A DNA stretch of 64,000 nucleotides from Utricularia gibba (lineage: Eukaryota > Streptophyta > Magnoliopsida > Lamiales > Lentibulariaceae). Positions 13,211-25,080 of the stretch are shown in pieces. Position 1 is the stretch's first letter. Each line of letters begins with the position of its first letter. The stretch lies in assembly GCA_002189035.1 (NCBI GenBank), contig NEEC01000004.1, positions 3,596,001-3,660,000 of the forward strand. Reading direction: 5' to 3'. The notes beneath the pieces were generated by a model. It had not been told where the DNA came from. It made no database searches and saw only the letters and a program-made list of their open reading frames with translations. A program made the position numbers and the translations under genes.

Positions 13211-14370
13211 TGATAAACGAAAAATTGTACAAGTCGTTAATTGCAAATTTTCCTATCAAATAAATTTATAACCTAACCCACATTCAAGTATAAAACAATT
13301 ATGAGCATAGTGATTAGGGTCGAACACGAAGAGCAGGTGCTTGTCAAGTGATTAGCCAAAGCATGAAATCAGTGTCATGTTGGTAAAATTGGTCTTAACT
13401 AGGACTAACTCAGGACTACAACGAAATACAGTAAAGAAAAGTAACAAGTTTGGATTCGATAGTTTCTGGAATGGAATGGGTGATACCTTGGAACTCTTAA
13501 GGGATGTATGCATATCACTAAACAAGCTCACATAAATCAAAAATCATTCAACTAACTCACAAGATCTAGGTCTACCCAGATTCTTGTTTTTCCCCCTAAT
13601 CTTTGGTCTACCTCTAATTAGGGTTGTTAGTTGGGTTTCACTACTTCCCCTCCTGGATCTATCCTGCTTTGTTAAGGAAGTAGTGTGACTTATGATTTAT
13701 TAGGTCTAAGGATGGATTAGCATATTTCTCCTCTTCTCACCCCAAGGCATCCCCCTGTAAGTGCTTAGCTACTCATGGTAATGGAAAGTAAAACATCTTC
13801 ATAGCAGATACTGAGCAATATCTTGGCTACAAATGCTAAACAACAACGAGCAATATGAAGCAAAAGTAGGACAAACACTTCGTTCACATAGGAAATCCAA
13901 ATCTAGTCTTAGCTAGGAATAGTAAACATGAAGAACGAAAATAATTTTTCAAGAGAAGCTGTGTTCTTCTAGTTCGTCGTCCCCTCCTTCTTCTTCTCTT
14001 AGAAAAATCTCCAGAAACTTCTCTTGAAATCTCCAAAGGGAGATCTCCTTCTCTCTCCAACTTTCCTCCATTTTTGTTCAAAATCTTCCTTTTTCACCTC
14101 CTTGGACTTTGTGTGTACTCTTCTTCAAACTTCTGTCACCTTTCCTGCCACCACACTATTCATACTCGGCTCCCTTGGATTTGTGTTGCGACCCATGCTG
14201 CACTACTCGAAAGGAACTGTTAGAATTGCGATTTAGTCCCAACTAAGACTAAAAGTGCACTCCTACAATACTTATGTGCAAAAATATAGAAACAGGCAAT
14301 TAAGCTTACTTTTTGTAGCATAAAATGAGTAAATTCCATGCATTGAGCCACTAAAAAATGTGTTATCACA
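13211..14370 (-). repeat. RE1 3' LTR (left)
   Basis: Begins TGATAAACG and ends TGTTATCACA on the plus strand, so short inverted TG...CA ends are present. The internal sequence immediately to its right (14371 onward) carries CTTGAGGACAAG in element orientation, a motif also found near the 3' end of RE2. I do not see a clean purine tract next to the LTR. Confidence 0.9.
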
Positions 14371-15255
14371 TTATGCTACAACGACACTAGACTTGTCCTC
14401 AAGTCCTAACTAAAACTAATAGGAGGTAAATAGTCAATGAATCTCGTACAGAGCGATGTGGATGCTTAACATTCAGCTAAAAACGCATGAGTTGTAGGGT
14501 GCTAGTGTGCATGGGAGGGTGTCACTCAAGCATACATGACAATTTCATCTTGAAAGGTGCATTCGAAGATGAAATGAGCAAAAATGGCATGTGCTTACCT
14601 CCAAAGAGTGCTGATTGTCACTACTGTTTTTCTTTTCTTTTCTTTTCATTCTCTCTTTTCCCCCTTTTTTTTTCCTACAGAGATCGACACCAGGGGAATT
14701 TAGAGTTCAACTCAGGTAAACTGTTGCTTCCCCTCTTTGTATGAGACTGTGGGCAATGCACTCTCCTCCTTATTCCTCCAGGGGTGCATTCTACTCCTCT
14801 GAGTTGTTCTTATGACCTCCCTGTGCTCTTTACTCTGCTGTCTACACACGCTTTTTTGTTGTATGTTGCTTTTCAAGACTTGGGTCTCATCGCTTTTCTG
14901 TTGATGATGCTTTTCTTTTTTTGACCCATTTGTTTTTGCTATCTACAAATTTTGTGACTAGTCCCCCATGAAAAATCAACACATGCCAATCTACTAAAAA
15001 AAAATCTTGAATGCACCAATCTGACTACATTTAACATGTTGCTATCTCACAAAAATAATAGAAGGGAAAACATGCTCACTGGTTTATAAACTGGCCATAA
15101 CAAAACTCCTGCATTTCGTGCATCATGAAAAACATCCCATGCTTGTACGAAATTCCTCAACCATTCACAAAATCCTCTTGACCACAATGCCGTACTACCA
15201 AATTACTCCTAATTTAGACTAATGCCATAAAGATAAAAATAAACATAAAAATAAA

Positions 15256-15286
<31 letters not shown>

Positions 15287-15330
15287 TAAAATAAAAATAA
15301 AAATGAAAATAAAGATGAGGCATTGCAACG
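14371..15330 (-). other. RE1 untranslated region between the extra ORF and the 3' LTR
   Basis: No convincing ORF. The stretch 14620-14680 is T/C-rich, and 15228-15312 is an A-rich simple repeat. This is a normal place for non-coding sequence in Athila-type elements. Confidence 0.6.
15228..15312. repeat. Simple repeat (AAAATA/AAATA)n
   Basis: Runs of AAAATA with occasional AAATA and two G or C interruptions, inside the RE1 untranslated region. Confidence 0.9.
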
Positions 15331-15333
15331 ATG

Positions 15334-17162
15334 TTACTTGATCAGGGAGGAGTCCTTCACTCCCTGTTTCAGTTCTTTCACTTCCCTTAACAAATCCTCA
15401 AGTCTGTCATAAACCATGTCAATTTGCTCTTTGCAGCAGCAGCCCTTTTCTTTCGTTCGGTTTGTGAGTGTTTGAGTAGAATTTCCTCCCTTTTCCTTCA
15501 ATGGGGGTTCTTTCCTGCATAACCCTGCAAGAGACCTAAAGACAAACCCACTCCCTCGTGCCTGAATTAGTCCTGAAGTCTTAAGGAAATGAGCATTTAA
15601 AGGGACAATTTTTTGTTCAACATGAAACAATGTCAATTCTGTGATCCTATCCGCACACAGCACTCTAGCTAAGAATGTGACTACATTACCGAATCTGAGC
15701 TGATTGATGGTTCTACGCCTGTAGTCACGGTTCATCTGTTCTGCTAAAATTGCACCTAGGTTCAAAGATTTTTTGTGCAGAAGACACCACATAACAAACA
15801 GCTCACGCTTATACGAGGAATTGAACCCTATAACACGTCCGAACAGAACAGCAGAAATTAAGAGATGAACATATCTCGTGGCAGGATCAGTGAATAAATC
15901 TGCCTTGGTGCCCTTAGATTTAAACTCGATGACAAACTGATCAGTCAACAATCCATACACCTCCTCAGCATCAAACTCATCAGGATAATCAAATAATGAT
16001 GTAGCAAAAGCATGCGAGTTCACATCATGTTCTGAGCAGAATCCTAGCACAACATTCCATTCAGCAAGAGAGAACGAAAACTCTTTTCCTAGCAATCTAA
16101 ATGTCACAGCAGCAGGTGTCAAAACTGTCTCAGGTTTTTCAAATAAAAAGGTAGCAGCAAATTCATAGGTTAACTCGACATATGCAAGGTAGTTCATGTC
16201 ACACAATAATAACAGATTCGTGCCCTCCAACATAGAATAAACATTCTCAACAATTCCTAATTCAACTAAAATTTCATAATCAATTATATGACTATGTGTG
16301 ATTTATGTTTCTCCTCTCCTGCATGTTTTCCTGAACTTAAAAACAATGGAACCAGGTTAGGTAGATATTTCTCCCATTTTGTCTCAATTTCTACTTCAAC
16401 ATCCTCTTCCTTGTCCAACTCTTCTGCCTCTTGTTCAGGTTCTATTGTTTTCTTGGTTTTACTCCTCATCCTTCTTGCAACAAGGCCTCCATCACCATAT
16501 TCTTCAGTCATTGTTGCAACGTCTGTTGTTGCTTCTTCTCCTCCCTGTTGAACTTGCTCTTGAGTGCTGGGTTACACCTCTATTTCTCTAGCCACTTCTT
16601 CCATCTTTTCTGAAGTGTCCTCAGCACTTGCTGTCATCATTTCCACTTCGGGATTCGTCTACTCCATTTCGTCTACCATGATCTTTTCTGTTGTTGCCTG
16701 TTTGGTGGTTTCTGTTGGCTTCCTTTGGGCCTTTCTCCCTGTCTTTTTCTTTTGATAAACAATCTTCGGTTGCTTATCAGGTGCCTCCTCCATGACCAGT
16801 TTTCCTTTTCCCTTGTAACTCTTCCTCAATGCTTGCAATTTCTGTTGGAGGTCAGGACTAGCAGGAGACTTTAATCGTGGGCTTCTCCTTTCCATCACTG
16901 GAGTTCCTCCTGCTTTCAGAGAGGAAGTTCCACCCGATTTTGATGCATGCCGGAGAGCTTCCACACCCTGAAACGCTTCTTCAGCTGAGGTTGCGACTCT
17001 GGTTTGTTCCTGGTTAGGAGTAATAGTGACTGCCTTTTCAGTTTTCTTGCGTTTGCTGCTTTCAGCAGCGATCTTTCTGTCCGATTTTGCAGCAGCAGCA
17101 CTCTGATGTTGGTGTTTTGCAAGCATCTTGTGAGATAATTTTTCTGCAACCCTCAAGAACAC
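15334..17162 (-). pseudogene. RE1 extra ORF downstream of pol (Athila ORF1-like protein), broken
   Basis: Two long minus-strand frames, 17162-16659 (167 codons) and 16233-15334 (299 codons), with a shorter open stretch (16511-16284) between them. The C-terminal part has the hydrophobic pattern of the Athila ORF1 / putative plant transposon protein family (FLFEKPE...FRLLGKEFSFSLAEWNVVLGF) and is clearly related to the ORF at 42817-44187 in RE2. It sits where env would lie in an errantivirus-like element, but I see no convincing envelope features. The N-terminal part is rich in charged residues and low-complexity K/E stretches. Frame breaks make the ORF non-functional as it stands. Confidence 0.7.
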
Positions 17163-17460
17163 GATGAAGAGTTTTGAAACAAAGTGAACGTTACAAAGTA
17201 ATTTACCCCCAAATTTTCAAAAGGGTTTGGGGGCAGTTCTGTAAAATCCTAACAGTTAGTCACAACCCTTGTACTTTACTTTCCTATAACCGCAATGCAA
17301 CTCCCCCATTTTGCAAAAGGAACACGACACAGATTCTCCAAAATTACTTCTAGCTAAGTCTAAAAATGCAGAAGTAAAATAACAAGAAAATAAAACTAAC
17401 AGAAATTAAACTTGGGTTGCCTCCCAAGAGCGTCCTTGTTTTTAGTCCTGGACTAGACTT

Positions 17461-19572
17461 TCAGCAAATTCTACGTCGTTTCCATTTTAGAAATTCAACT
17501 TCTTCAGCAAACCTGTTTTGAAGATTTTCATAAAAAATCTTCAACCTATGTCCATTCAAAATAAAACTTGTGTTAGTCCCTCCATCATAAACCTCTACTG
17601 TTCCGTTTGGGAAAACTTCTTTCACTACAAATGGTCCAGTCCAACGAGATTTGAATTTCCCTAGGTGTAACTTCAGTCTGGATTGAAACAGCAACACTTT
17701 TTGACCAACTTCGAAGGACCTCCTGGAAATATGCTTGTCGTGGTAACTTTTAGTCCTTGCTTTGAATAACTTTGAGCTTTCGTATGCATCATTTCTCAGC
17801 TCTTCCAGTTCTGAGAGCTGCAATTTTCTTTGGCTTGCACTAAGACTTTCATCAAGGTTTAGCCTCTTCACTACCCACCAGGCCTTGTGCTCTAATGCAA
17901 CAGGTAACCTGCAGGGTTTTCCATAAACTAGCCTGAATTAAGAGGTCCCAATTGGTGTTTTATACGCTGTTCGGATTGCCCATAAAGCATCCCTCAGTCT
18001 AAGACTCCAGTCCTTCCTGTTCGGGTTTACCACTTTCTCTAAAATCTGTTTAATCTCCCTGTTTGATACCTCCGTCTGGTCATTTGTTTGTGGATGGTAT
18101 GCTGTTGATGGCTTGTACCAAACGTTGAACTGCTTCAATACACTTCTCAAGGCCTGATTATAAAAATGCGTACCTTGGTCACTAATCAGCGCCTTGGGAG
18201 TCCCATATCGCACAAAAATGTTATTACGCAGAAAATTTATCACTGTCTTTGCGTCATCTGTCCTGGTAGGAATGGCTTTAATCCACTTTGAGACGTAATC
18301 AACAGCTACTAAAATATAGTTGTAGCCTGCAGAAGTAGGGAATGGCCCCATAAAATCAATGCCCCAAACATCAAATAATTCACATATCAGGATTCCTTGC
18401 TGAGGCATTTTGTCCCAATTGGATAAATTTCCCACTCTTTGGTATGGCTCACAACCCTTGCAATAAGCGTAACAGTCTCTGAAGATGTGAGGCCAGTAGA
18501 ATCCACAGTCTAAAATTTTCCTGGCTGTACGGTTTGGTCCATGATGGCCACCAAACGGTCCTGCATGACAAGAATTGATAATTTTAGGAATTTCAAACTC
18601 ATGAACACACTTTCTAATGACACCATCATTGCATCTCTTCCAAAGGTAAGGATCGTCCCAAATATAATATTTGGCGTCACTCTTCAGTTTGTTCTTCATG
18701 TGATAATCAATTCCCGGCGGCATCACTCCTGCTGAAACAAAGTTAGCCAAGTCTACAAACCACGGTTCACGAATATTAGTCCTAACTAAGAATAATTGTT
18801 CATCCGGAAATGTTTCAGTGATAGGACTATTATTCTTCAGCCCTTTCATCCTGCTGAGATGGTCAGCGACCATGTTCTCTTTCCCAGGTCTGTCTTTAAT
18901 TTCCACATCAAACTCCTGAACAAGGAGAACCCATCTGATCAATCGTGGTTTGGTCTCCTTCTTCTCCATCAAATGTTTTACTGCTGAATGGTCTATGTAG
19001 ACCACAACTTTGCTCCCGAGAAGATAGGAACAAAATTTCTCCAAAGCAAAAATCACAGCTAAAAATTCTCTTTCAGTCACAGTGTAATTTTTCTGGGCAT
19101 CATCTAAAGTTTTGGAAGCATAAGAAATAACATGATGTTTCCCTTCAATTTTCTGTCCTAAAACCGCCCCTACAGCATGGCTACTAGCATCACACATAAT
19201 TTCGAAATCATACCTCCAGTTTGGTGGTTGAATCACAGGAGTAGTAGTCACAGCCTCTTTTAAGCAATTAAAAGCATTTTTGCATGAATCATCAAAAATA
19301 AATTCCACATCATTATGCAAAAGTCTACTAAGAGGCAAGGCAATCTTAGAAAAATTCTGAATAAATCTTCTATAAAAACCAACATGTCCCAGAAATGATC
19401 TCACACCTTTAACATCAATTGGATACGGTAACTCAGTCATAATTTCGATTTTTGTTTTGTCTACCTCAATTCCCTTCCTAGAAATAACATGGCCAAGCAC
19501 AATTCCATGATCAACCATAAAATGACATTTTTCAGAATTAAGAACAAGATTTTTTTCAACACATTTTCGCAA
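17461..19572 (-). pseudogene. RE1 pol, C-terminal part: end of reverse transcriptase, RNase H, integrase
   Basis: A 544-codon frame (19572-17938) followed by a 136-codon frame (17871-17461). The first starts in the reverse-transcriptase thumb ([17 protein letters not shown]), continues through RNase H and reaches integrase. The integrase core acidic residues are visible in DFMGPF, SDQGTHF and TEVSNREIK. The second frame is the integrase C-terminal region (VGQKVLLFQSRLKL). The two frames are separated by a break near 17935, and another stop (plus-strand position about 19573) divides this part from the reverse-transcriptase palm. The product would process and insert element cDNA, but the ORF is interrupted. 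Confidence 0.85.
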
Positions 19573-19575
19573 AAC

Positions 19576-21069
19576 CTAATCCAAATGGTCTAAACATGAC
19601 TCATAATCCTCTCCATACACTGTAAAATCGTTCATAAAAATTTCTATGAAATCCTCACCAAAGTTTGAGAAGATGCTGATCATACACCTCTGGAAGGTAG
19701 CAAGGGCGTTGCACAACCCAAAGGGCATCCTTCTATAGGCATAAGTCCCAAATGGACAGGTAAAAGTAGTCTTATCTTGATCCGTACCTGAAATTGCAAC
19801 TTGGTTATATCCAGAATAACCATCTAAGAAACAATAAAAAGATTTTCTTGCTAATTTTTCGAGCATTTGATCAATGAAAGGTAAGGGGTAATAGTCCTTC
19901 TTGGTCACTTCATTTAATTTCCTATAGTCTATGCATACTCTCCATCCATTTTGAATTCTTTAAGGCACCAGCTCTCCCTTCTCGTTCTCCACCACTGTCA
20001 TACCAGTCTTCTTGCGCACCACATGGATTGGACTCACCCATTCACTGTCTGTGATGGAATAGATAATACCTGCATCATGGAGTTTTACAATTTCCTTCTT
20101 TACCACTTCCATCATATTTAGGTTGAGGCGTCTTTGTGGCTGGCGAACAGGTTTTGCTCCATCTTCTAATAAAATCCTGTGCATACATATAGAGGGAGAG
20201 ATGCCTTCAATATCTGCAAGAGTCCAGCCAATCGCCTTCTTATTCCTTATCAGCACGTCCAATAGTCGCGACTCTTGGTCTAAGCTAAGACTATTTGAGA
20301 TGATAATTGGGTTGTTCATTTCTTCATCCAAGAATGCGTACTTCAGGTGTGTAGGCAGTGGCTTCAGCTTAGCTGTCCTCTCCTCCAGGGTCTTGCCTTG
20401 CATAGCATTCACTTGTTCTGACCCCTTTTCAGCTTCCATCCTTGCAAAAAATGATTCTTCATGTTCTTCTTCCTTCTCTTGGATAGCCTTCTCAATATGC
20501 TCATCAACCAATTTATCCATCACGTCCACTGAGCATACACTCTCAAAATCACTGGGGTAATTTTTCACTTCCTTCATGTCCAACGTGATCTTTTCTTCAT
20601 CAAAGGATAACTCAATTGTACCCATCTTCACATTAATTATGGCATTGGAAGTGCTCAAGAAGGGTCTTCCAAGGATGATGGTCGTATCCCTTGAACTTCC
20701 AGCAGGCATATTTACCATGTAGAAATCTGCTGGAAACACTAGTTGCTCAATCTTCACAAGAACATCTTCAACCAAGCCCTTTGGAGAAATAACTCTTTGG
20801 TCAGCTAGTTCAATTTGCACTCCTGAGGCTTGTAGAGGTCCTAACCGGAGAGTTTCATATACAGAAAAAGACATCACGTTTATAGAGGCTCCCAGGTCAG
20901 CCATTGCTCTCCTGATGTTCAGGTCACCTATTTTGCAAGGAATAAAAAATGTTCCAGGGTCCTTGCGTTTTTCAGGTAATTTCCAAGTCAAAAGGGCTGA
21001 ATAACTCTCACTCAGCTTCACCTTGCCTTTTTCCTTCAATTTTGGCTTTGACATGCAGAGTTGCTTCAA
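19576..21069 (-). pseudogene. RE1 pol, N-terminal part: protease and reverse transcriptase, active site altered
   Basis: Frame 21069-19960 contains a retropepsin motif (ADLGASINVMS) and the start of reverse transcriptase (RQPQRRLN, DSEWVSPI). A stop near 19968 separates it from frame 19908-19576, which has [15 protein letters not shown] and the palm. The catalytic box reads FMNDF at about 19627-19638, where plant gypsy enzymes have F-x-D-D: the first aspartate of the pair is asparagine. Together with the stop codons this predicts an enzyme that cannot polymerise. Confidence 0.85.
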
Positions 21070-22700
21070 GTACTTCCGCTCTTGGGCACCAAATCAATAT
21101 ACTCCAGCAATGTCAAATTTAATTGGGTATTTCCCAAGGCTCTCAACATCTTTTCTTTTTCATTTTGCTCTTCTCTTGCCTTCAGCCTTCCTGGAAATGG
21201 TGGTGGGGTCACTTTTACCACGAGAGGTTCAGTAGCAATCTCCACCTCCTGTTCTTCAGCATCTTCTTCCACCTCAACTTTAGACTCTTCTACCGTCTCT
21301 AAATTACTCTTAGGTAGGACTAATTCTCTGCCAGGCTTTTCTTTCCCGCTCCTCAATGTCATTGCGCTGATATTCTGTCCTCCCCCAGAGTTGGGATTCT
21401 GTTTGGCTTGCGATGGTAGGCTTTCTTTTTGCTTCAGCTCCCCAACCTCTGTTGCTAGCTGAGTAACTTGAATTTCCAAATTCTTGATAGCTTGTTGGTT
21501 CTCAGCTTGATTTTTGATTGATTGGGTCATGAAAGTCTTCAAAATATCCTCCAATGAAGTCCCAGAATTTCCTCCTGAATTATTCTGGTTTGGAGGCTGA
21601 AATTGCTGTTGCATCTGCTGGTTTGGCTTGCGAAATGGTGAAGCTTGATAAGAACGTTGCTGCTGCTCCTGGAAATTCTATTGAAATCCTTGCTATCCAG
21701 CTGATGAACTCTCACCCTTGTAAGGATTATCATTGTTACTCCATCTGAAATTTGGATGATCCCTCCATCCAGGATTGTAGGTGTTCGAGTAGAGATCATA
21801 TTTCTTCCTTTGTGGCTCCAAATATCCCATTGCCTTCACATGTTCTTCCTCCATCAATTCGGGACATTTATCAACGATGTGTCCCATTCTGTGGCAGTTC
21901 CCGCAGGGCATATTCTTAGCTTGGAATAAAAAGAGTTCCTTCATCATCTCAGACATGGCTGCCACATTTTTCGTCAGCTCATTTTCTGATGACTTTGGCT
22001 TGTATTCCAGCTCATATACTCTTCTATTCAAGGCCTGTTTTCTGATTATGTGCCTGGAATGCTCAGCCAACTCCTCAAGTAGCGCAAGAGCTTCTGTGGA
22101 AGTTTTTTTTCTCAAAAATCCACCTGTTGCAGAGTCCACCAAGGCCCTATCTATGTATAGAAGACCATCATAAAAATACTTGATCAATGCATTGGTCTGA
22201 AATCCATGGTGTGGACAGGAGCCTAGCAGGTTTTTAAAGCGTTCCCAATATTCATGTAGAGATTCTCCACTTGTTTGCTCAATGTCACTGATCTCCTTCC
22301 TTATTCCTCCAGCTTTTGAAGCAGGGAATTATTTGCTGAGAAATACATTCTTCATCCCACTCCAATCTGTGATACTTCCCGGCTTCAAAGAGTTAAACCA
22401 TGTTTTTGCACTCCCTTCCAGTGTAAATTGGAATGCCCTCAAACAGATGGCATCCTCAGTCATACCAGCACTCTTAAAAGAGGTGCAAACAGCAGTCACG
22501 TTGTCAAGATGTTCATGGGTTCTCACCCACTTTTCCATAATACTTGGGCAGAAAATTAATCATAGCTGGCTTCAATTCGTTGGCTGTGTCATCAGAGAAC
22601 CTAATACACAGCCCTCTGTACGTATGGTCAGCTGCATCAAGCTCATTCAGGGTCTTCTCCTATTCTGCCATATTGAAATTAGTTTGAGCAACAGCAGCGA
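21066..22700 (-). pseudogene. RE1 gag, broken
   Basis: Three recognisable pieces in the minus direction: the retrotransposon-gag core (22538-22329, ending WFNSLKPGSITDW), a 164-codon frame (22187-21693) with one CCHC zinc knuckle (CGNCHRMGHIVDKC, around 21864-21905), and a Q/N-rich linker frame (21614-21066) leading to protease. Stops and frame changes separate them. The break just before the gag core is shared with the fragments in units 2-4. Confidence 0.8.
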
Positions 22701-22839
22701 GTCTGCTCAACCTTGCTGCTTCTCTCACTCTTGTGCGGTTCTTGCTGATAGTTCTCTCGATTTCTGGATGGAAAACAAGATCACCTACACTAGAAGAACG
22801 CAAATGCATCAACCGAATCACAAAACAATTAAACACCGC

Positions 22840-22857
22840 TCCCCGGAAACGGCGCCA
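22840..22857 (-). other. RE1 primer-binding site (tRNA-Asp type)
   Basis: On the minus strand it reads TGGCGCCGTTTCCGGGGA, immediately inside the 5' LTR. It differs at one position from the RE2 site, which fits the 3' end of plant tRNA-Asp exactly. The same site is present before each partial LTR of the array. Confidence 0.85.
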
Positions 22858-22860
22858 ATT

Positions 22861-24021
22861 TGATAAACGAAAAATTGTACAAGTCGTTAATTGCAAATTT
22901 TCCTATCAAATAAATTTATAACCTAACCCACATTCAAGTATAAAACAATTATGAGCATAGTGATTAGGGTCGAACACGAAGAGCAGGTGCTTGTCAAGTG
23001 ATTAGCCAAAGCATGAAATCAGTGTCATGTTGGTAAAATTGGTCTTAACTAGGACTAACTCAGGACTACAACGAAATACAGTAAAGAAAAGTAACAAGTT
23101 TGGATTCGATAGTTTCTGGAATGGAATGGGTGATACCTTGGAACTCTTAAGGGATGTATGCATATCACTAAACAAGCTCACATAAATCAAAAATCATTCA
23201 ACTAACTCACAAGATCTAGGTCTACCCAGATTCTTGTTTTTCCCCCTAATCTTTGGTCTACCTCTAATTAGGGTTGTTAGTTGGGTTTCACTACTTCCCC
23301 CTCCTGGATCTATCCTGCTTTGTTAAGGAAGTAGTGTGACTTATGATTTATTAGGTCTAAGGATGGATTAGCATATTTCTCCTCTTCTCACCCCAAGGCA
23401 TCCCCCTGTAAGTGCTTAGCTACTCATGGTAATGGAAAGTAAAACATCTTCATAGCAGATACTGAGCAATATCTTGGCTACAAATGCTAAACAACAACGA
23501 GCAATATGAAGCAAAAGTAGGACAAACACTTCGTTCACATAGGAAATCCAAATCTAGTCTTAGCTAGGAATAGTAAACATGAAGAACGAAAATAATTTTT
23601 CAAGAGAAGCTGTGTTCTTCTAGTTCGTCGTCCCCTCCTTCTTCTTCTCTTAGAAAAATCTCCAGAAACTTCTCTTGAAATCTCCAAAGGGAGATCTCCT
23701 TCTCTCTCCAACTTTCCTCCATTTTTGTTCAAAATCTTCCTTTTTCACCTCCTTGGACTTTGTGTGTACTCTTCTTCAAACTTCTGTCACCTTTCCTGCC
23801 ACCACACTATTCATACTCGGCTCCCTTGGATTTGTGTTGCGACCCATGCTGCACTACTCGAAAGGAACTGTTAGAATTGCGATTTAGTCCCAACTAAGAC
23901 TAAAAGTGCACTCCTACAATACTTATGTGCAAAAATATAGAAACAGGCAATTAAGCTTACTTTTTGTAGCATAAAATGAGTAAATTCCATGCATTGAGCC
24001 ACTAAAAAATGTGTTATCACA
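22861..24021 (-). repeat. RE1 5' LTR (right), upstream neighbour of the ACA gene
   Basis: 1161 bp, with the same ends as the left LTR. The host flank starts at 24022 (ATGCT). The matching left flank is not present, because the left LTR abuts another RE1 fragment. Confidence 0.9.
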
Positions 24022-25080
24022 ATGCTATCGGGATTTTGTCATTTTCCATTTCAACTACTTTTTCATTTTTCTTGGACACTTCTTTTTATTGCTTCAGGTT
24101 GGTTTGGGCAATATTAAACATAATATGAGTTGATGCTGTGACACGGATTATAATAATTAGAAAACAAATTAAGTTTATAAACAATCAAAATTTGACTTAT
24201 CAAAAAATAATAAACAACCAACGTTTAATTTTTTCAATGTTTGACATTCATTTTTATTTTTATAATTTTATGTAATTTTTACATTTAACTTCTTTATAGG
24301 TTAAAGTGAGCAATATATTTGAAAATATTTGATTAAGAGAATCAATAATAATAATAAGTTAATTTTATAAACGAATTGTGTATGAAATTGTTTTTTATAA
24401 TTTTTTCTAAACACAAAGATATTTTACATATTTTTAAAGAGGGGTAGACTTAAAACTTATTTGCCGAAATTTAAAAATATATATATTATCAATGAAGAAT
24501 TAATATAAATAAGAATAAAGTGTAAAATTATCTTTTTATTAATTGGAATTAAACTATCTATTCTAAATATGCATGCTATTTTAAATATATATTGGTAAAT
24601 ATATATATTTTCATTATATACTACCTATTATTTAAATACAAAAAATTAAATATTTAAAATACTCTTTCAAACGCAAACTGTTTATTTTAAAAAAACTCAG
24701 GTAAAATAATCGAGTGTGCCTTAATTGCTGTCTGGAAATTTAAACAATTTTATGAATTAGAAAAAAAAAAAAACGGAGATGCTTCTTCTTCTTCTTTTTT
24801 TGTTTTGTTTTGTTTTAACATGGATTGTGCATGAGACGGCAGGGGCACCCCGCAGATTTGGGGAATGCTGTTTGAACCGTTCGTCATTCCATTTTTCTCT
24901 CGACCGATGCTCTTCACTTCTTCTCTCGTTTCTCTGCAATGCATTCCTCATTTCTTCTCCATCACCTCGACGCTGAACCTTGTTTCTACCACATTTTCAC
25001 CTAGAACAAAACCCATTTCTCCAACGGAGTGGTTGCTCTGTTGATCGGGGGTGCCATCACTCTCGTCTGTGGCCGGCGAT
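24022..25080 (+). promoter_or_regulatory. Upstream region and 5' UTR of the ACA gene
   Basis: About 1.06 kb between the RE1 LTR and the ACA start codon. The first 700 bases are very AT-rich with many TATA-like stretches, so I cannot assign a core promoter. Around 24780-24816 it has a (CTT)n followed by a (GTTTT)n tract, the pyrimidine-rich kind of sequence often found in plant 5' leaders. The same region is present in units 1-3 (975-2029, 5438-6496, 9905-10963), so each truncated copy keeps its putative promoter. Confidence 0.6.

Larger units (their letters stand above)
13211..24021 (-). mobile_element. RE1: Athila-like Ty3/gypsy LTR retrotransposon, complete but defective
   Basis: Two near-identical LTRs bound this element, which reads right to left. 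From the right: 5' LTR (22861-24021), PBS for tRNA-Asp, gag with one CCHC knuckle, protease-reverse transcriptase-RNase H-integrase, an extra ORF beyond pol, then the 3' LTR (13211-14370). The extra ORF after integrase and the tRNA-Asp primer are typical of the Athila/Tat lineage. The two LTRs differ, as far as I can see, by one C in a C run near 13645. Several in-frame stops and an altered reverse-transcriptase active site make it non-autonomous. The 5' LTR lies about 1.06 kb upstream of the ACA start codon and points away from it. Confidence 0.92.

Noticed and set aside
1-14370. Regularly spaced repeats considered as a satellite
   Set aside because: The unit is a chimeric gene-plus-retroelement segment with a clear breakpoint and only four copies, not a satellite monomer.
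15334-17162. RE1 extra ORF considered as a retroviral-type envelope gene
   Set aside because: No convincing signal peptide, transmembrane pair or cleavage site. It matches the Athila ORF1 family, whose function is unknown.
25051-25080. In-frame upstream extension of the ACA coding region (ten more codons)
   Set aside because: The extension starts at GTG, not ATG. The ATG at 25081 gives the usual N-terminal length for the ACA8/ACA10 clade.
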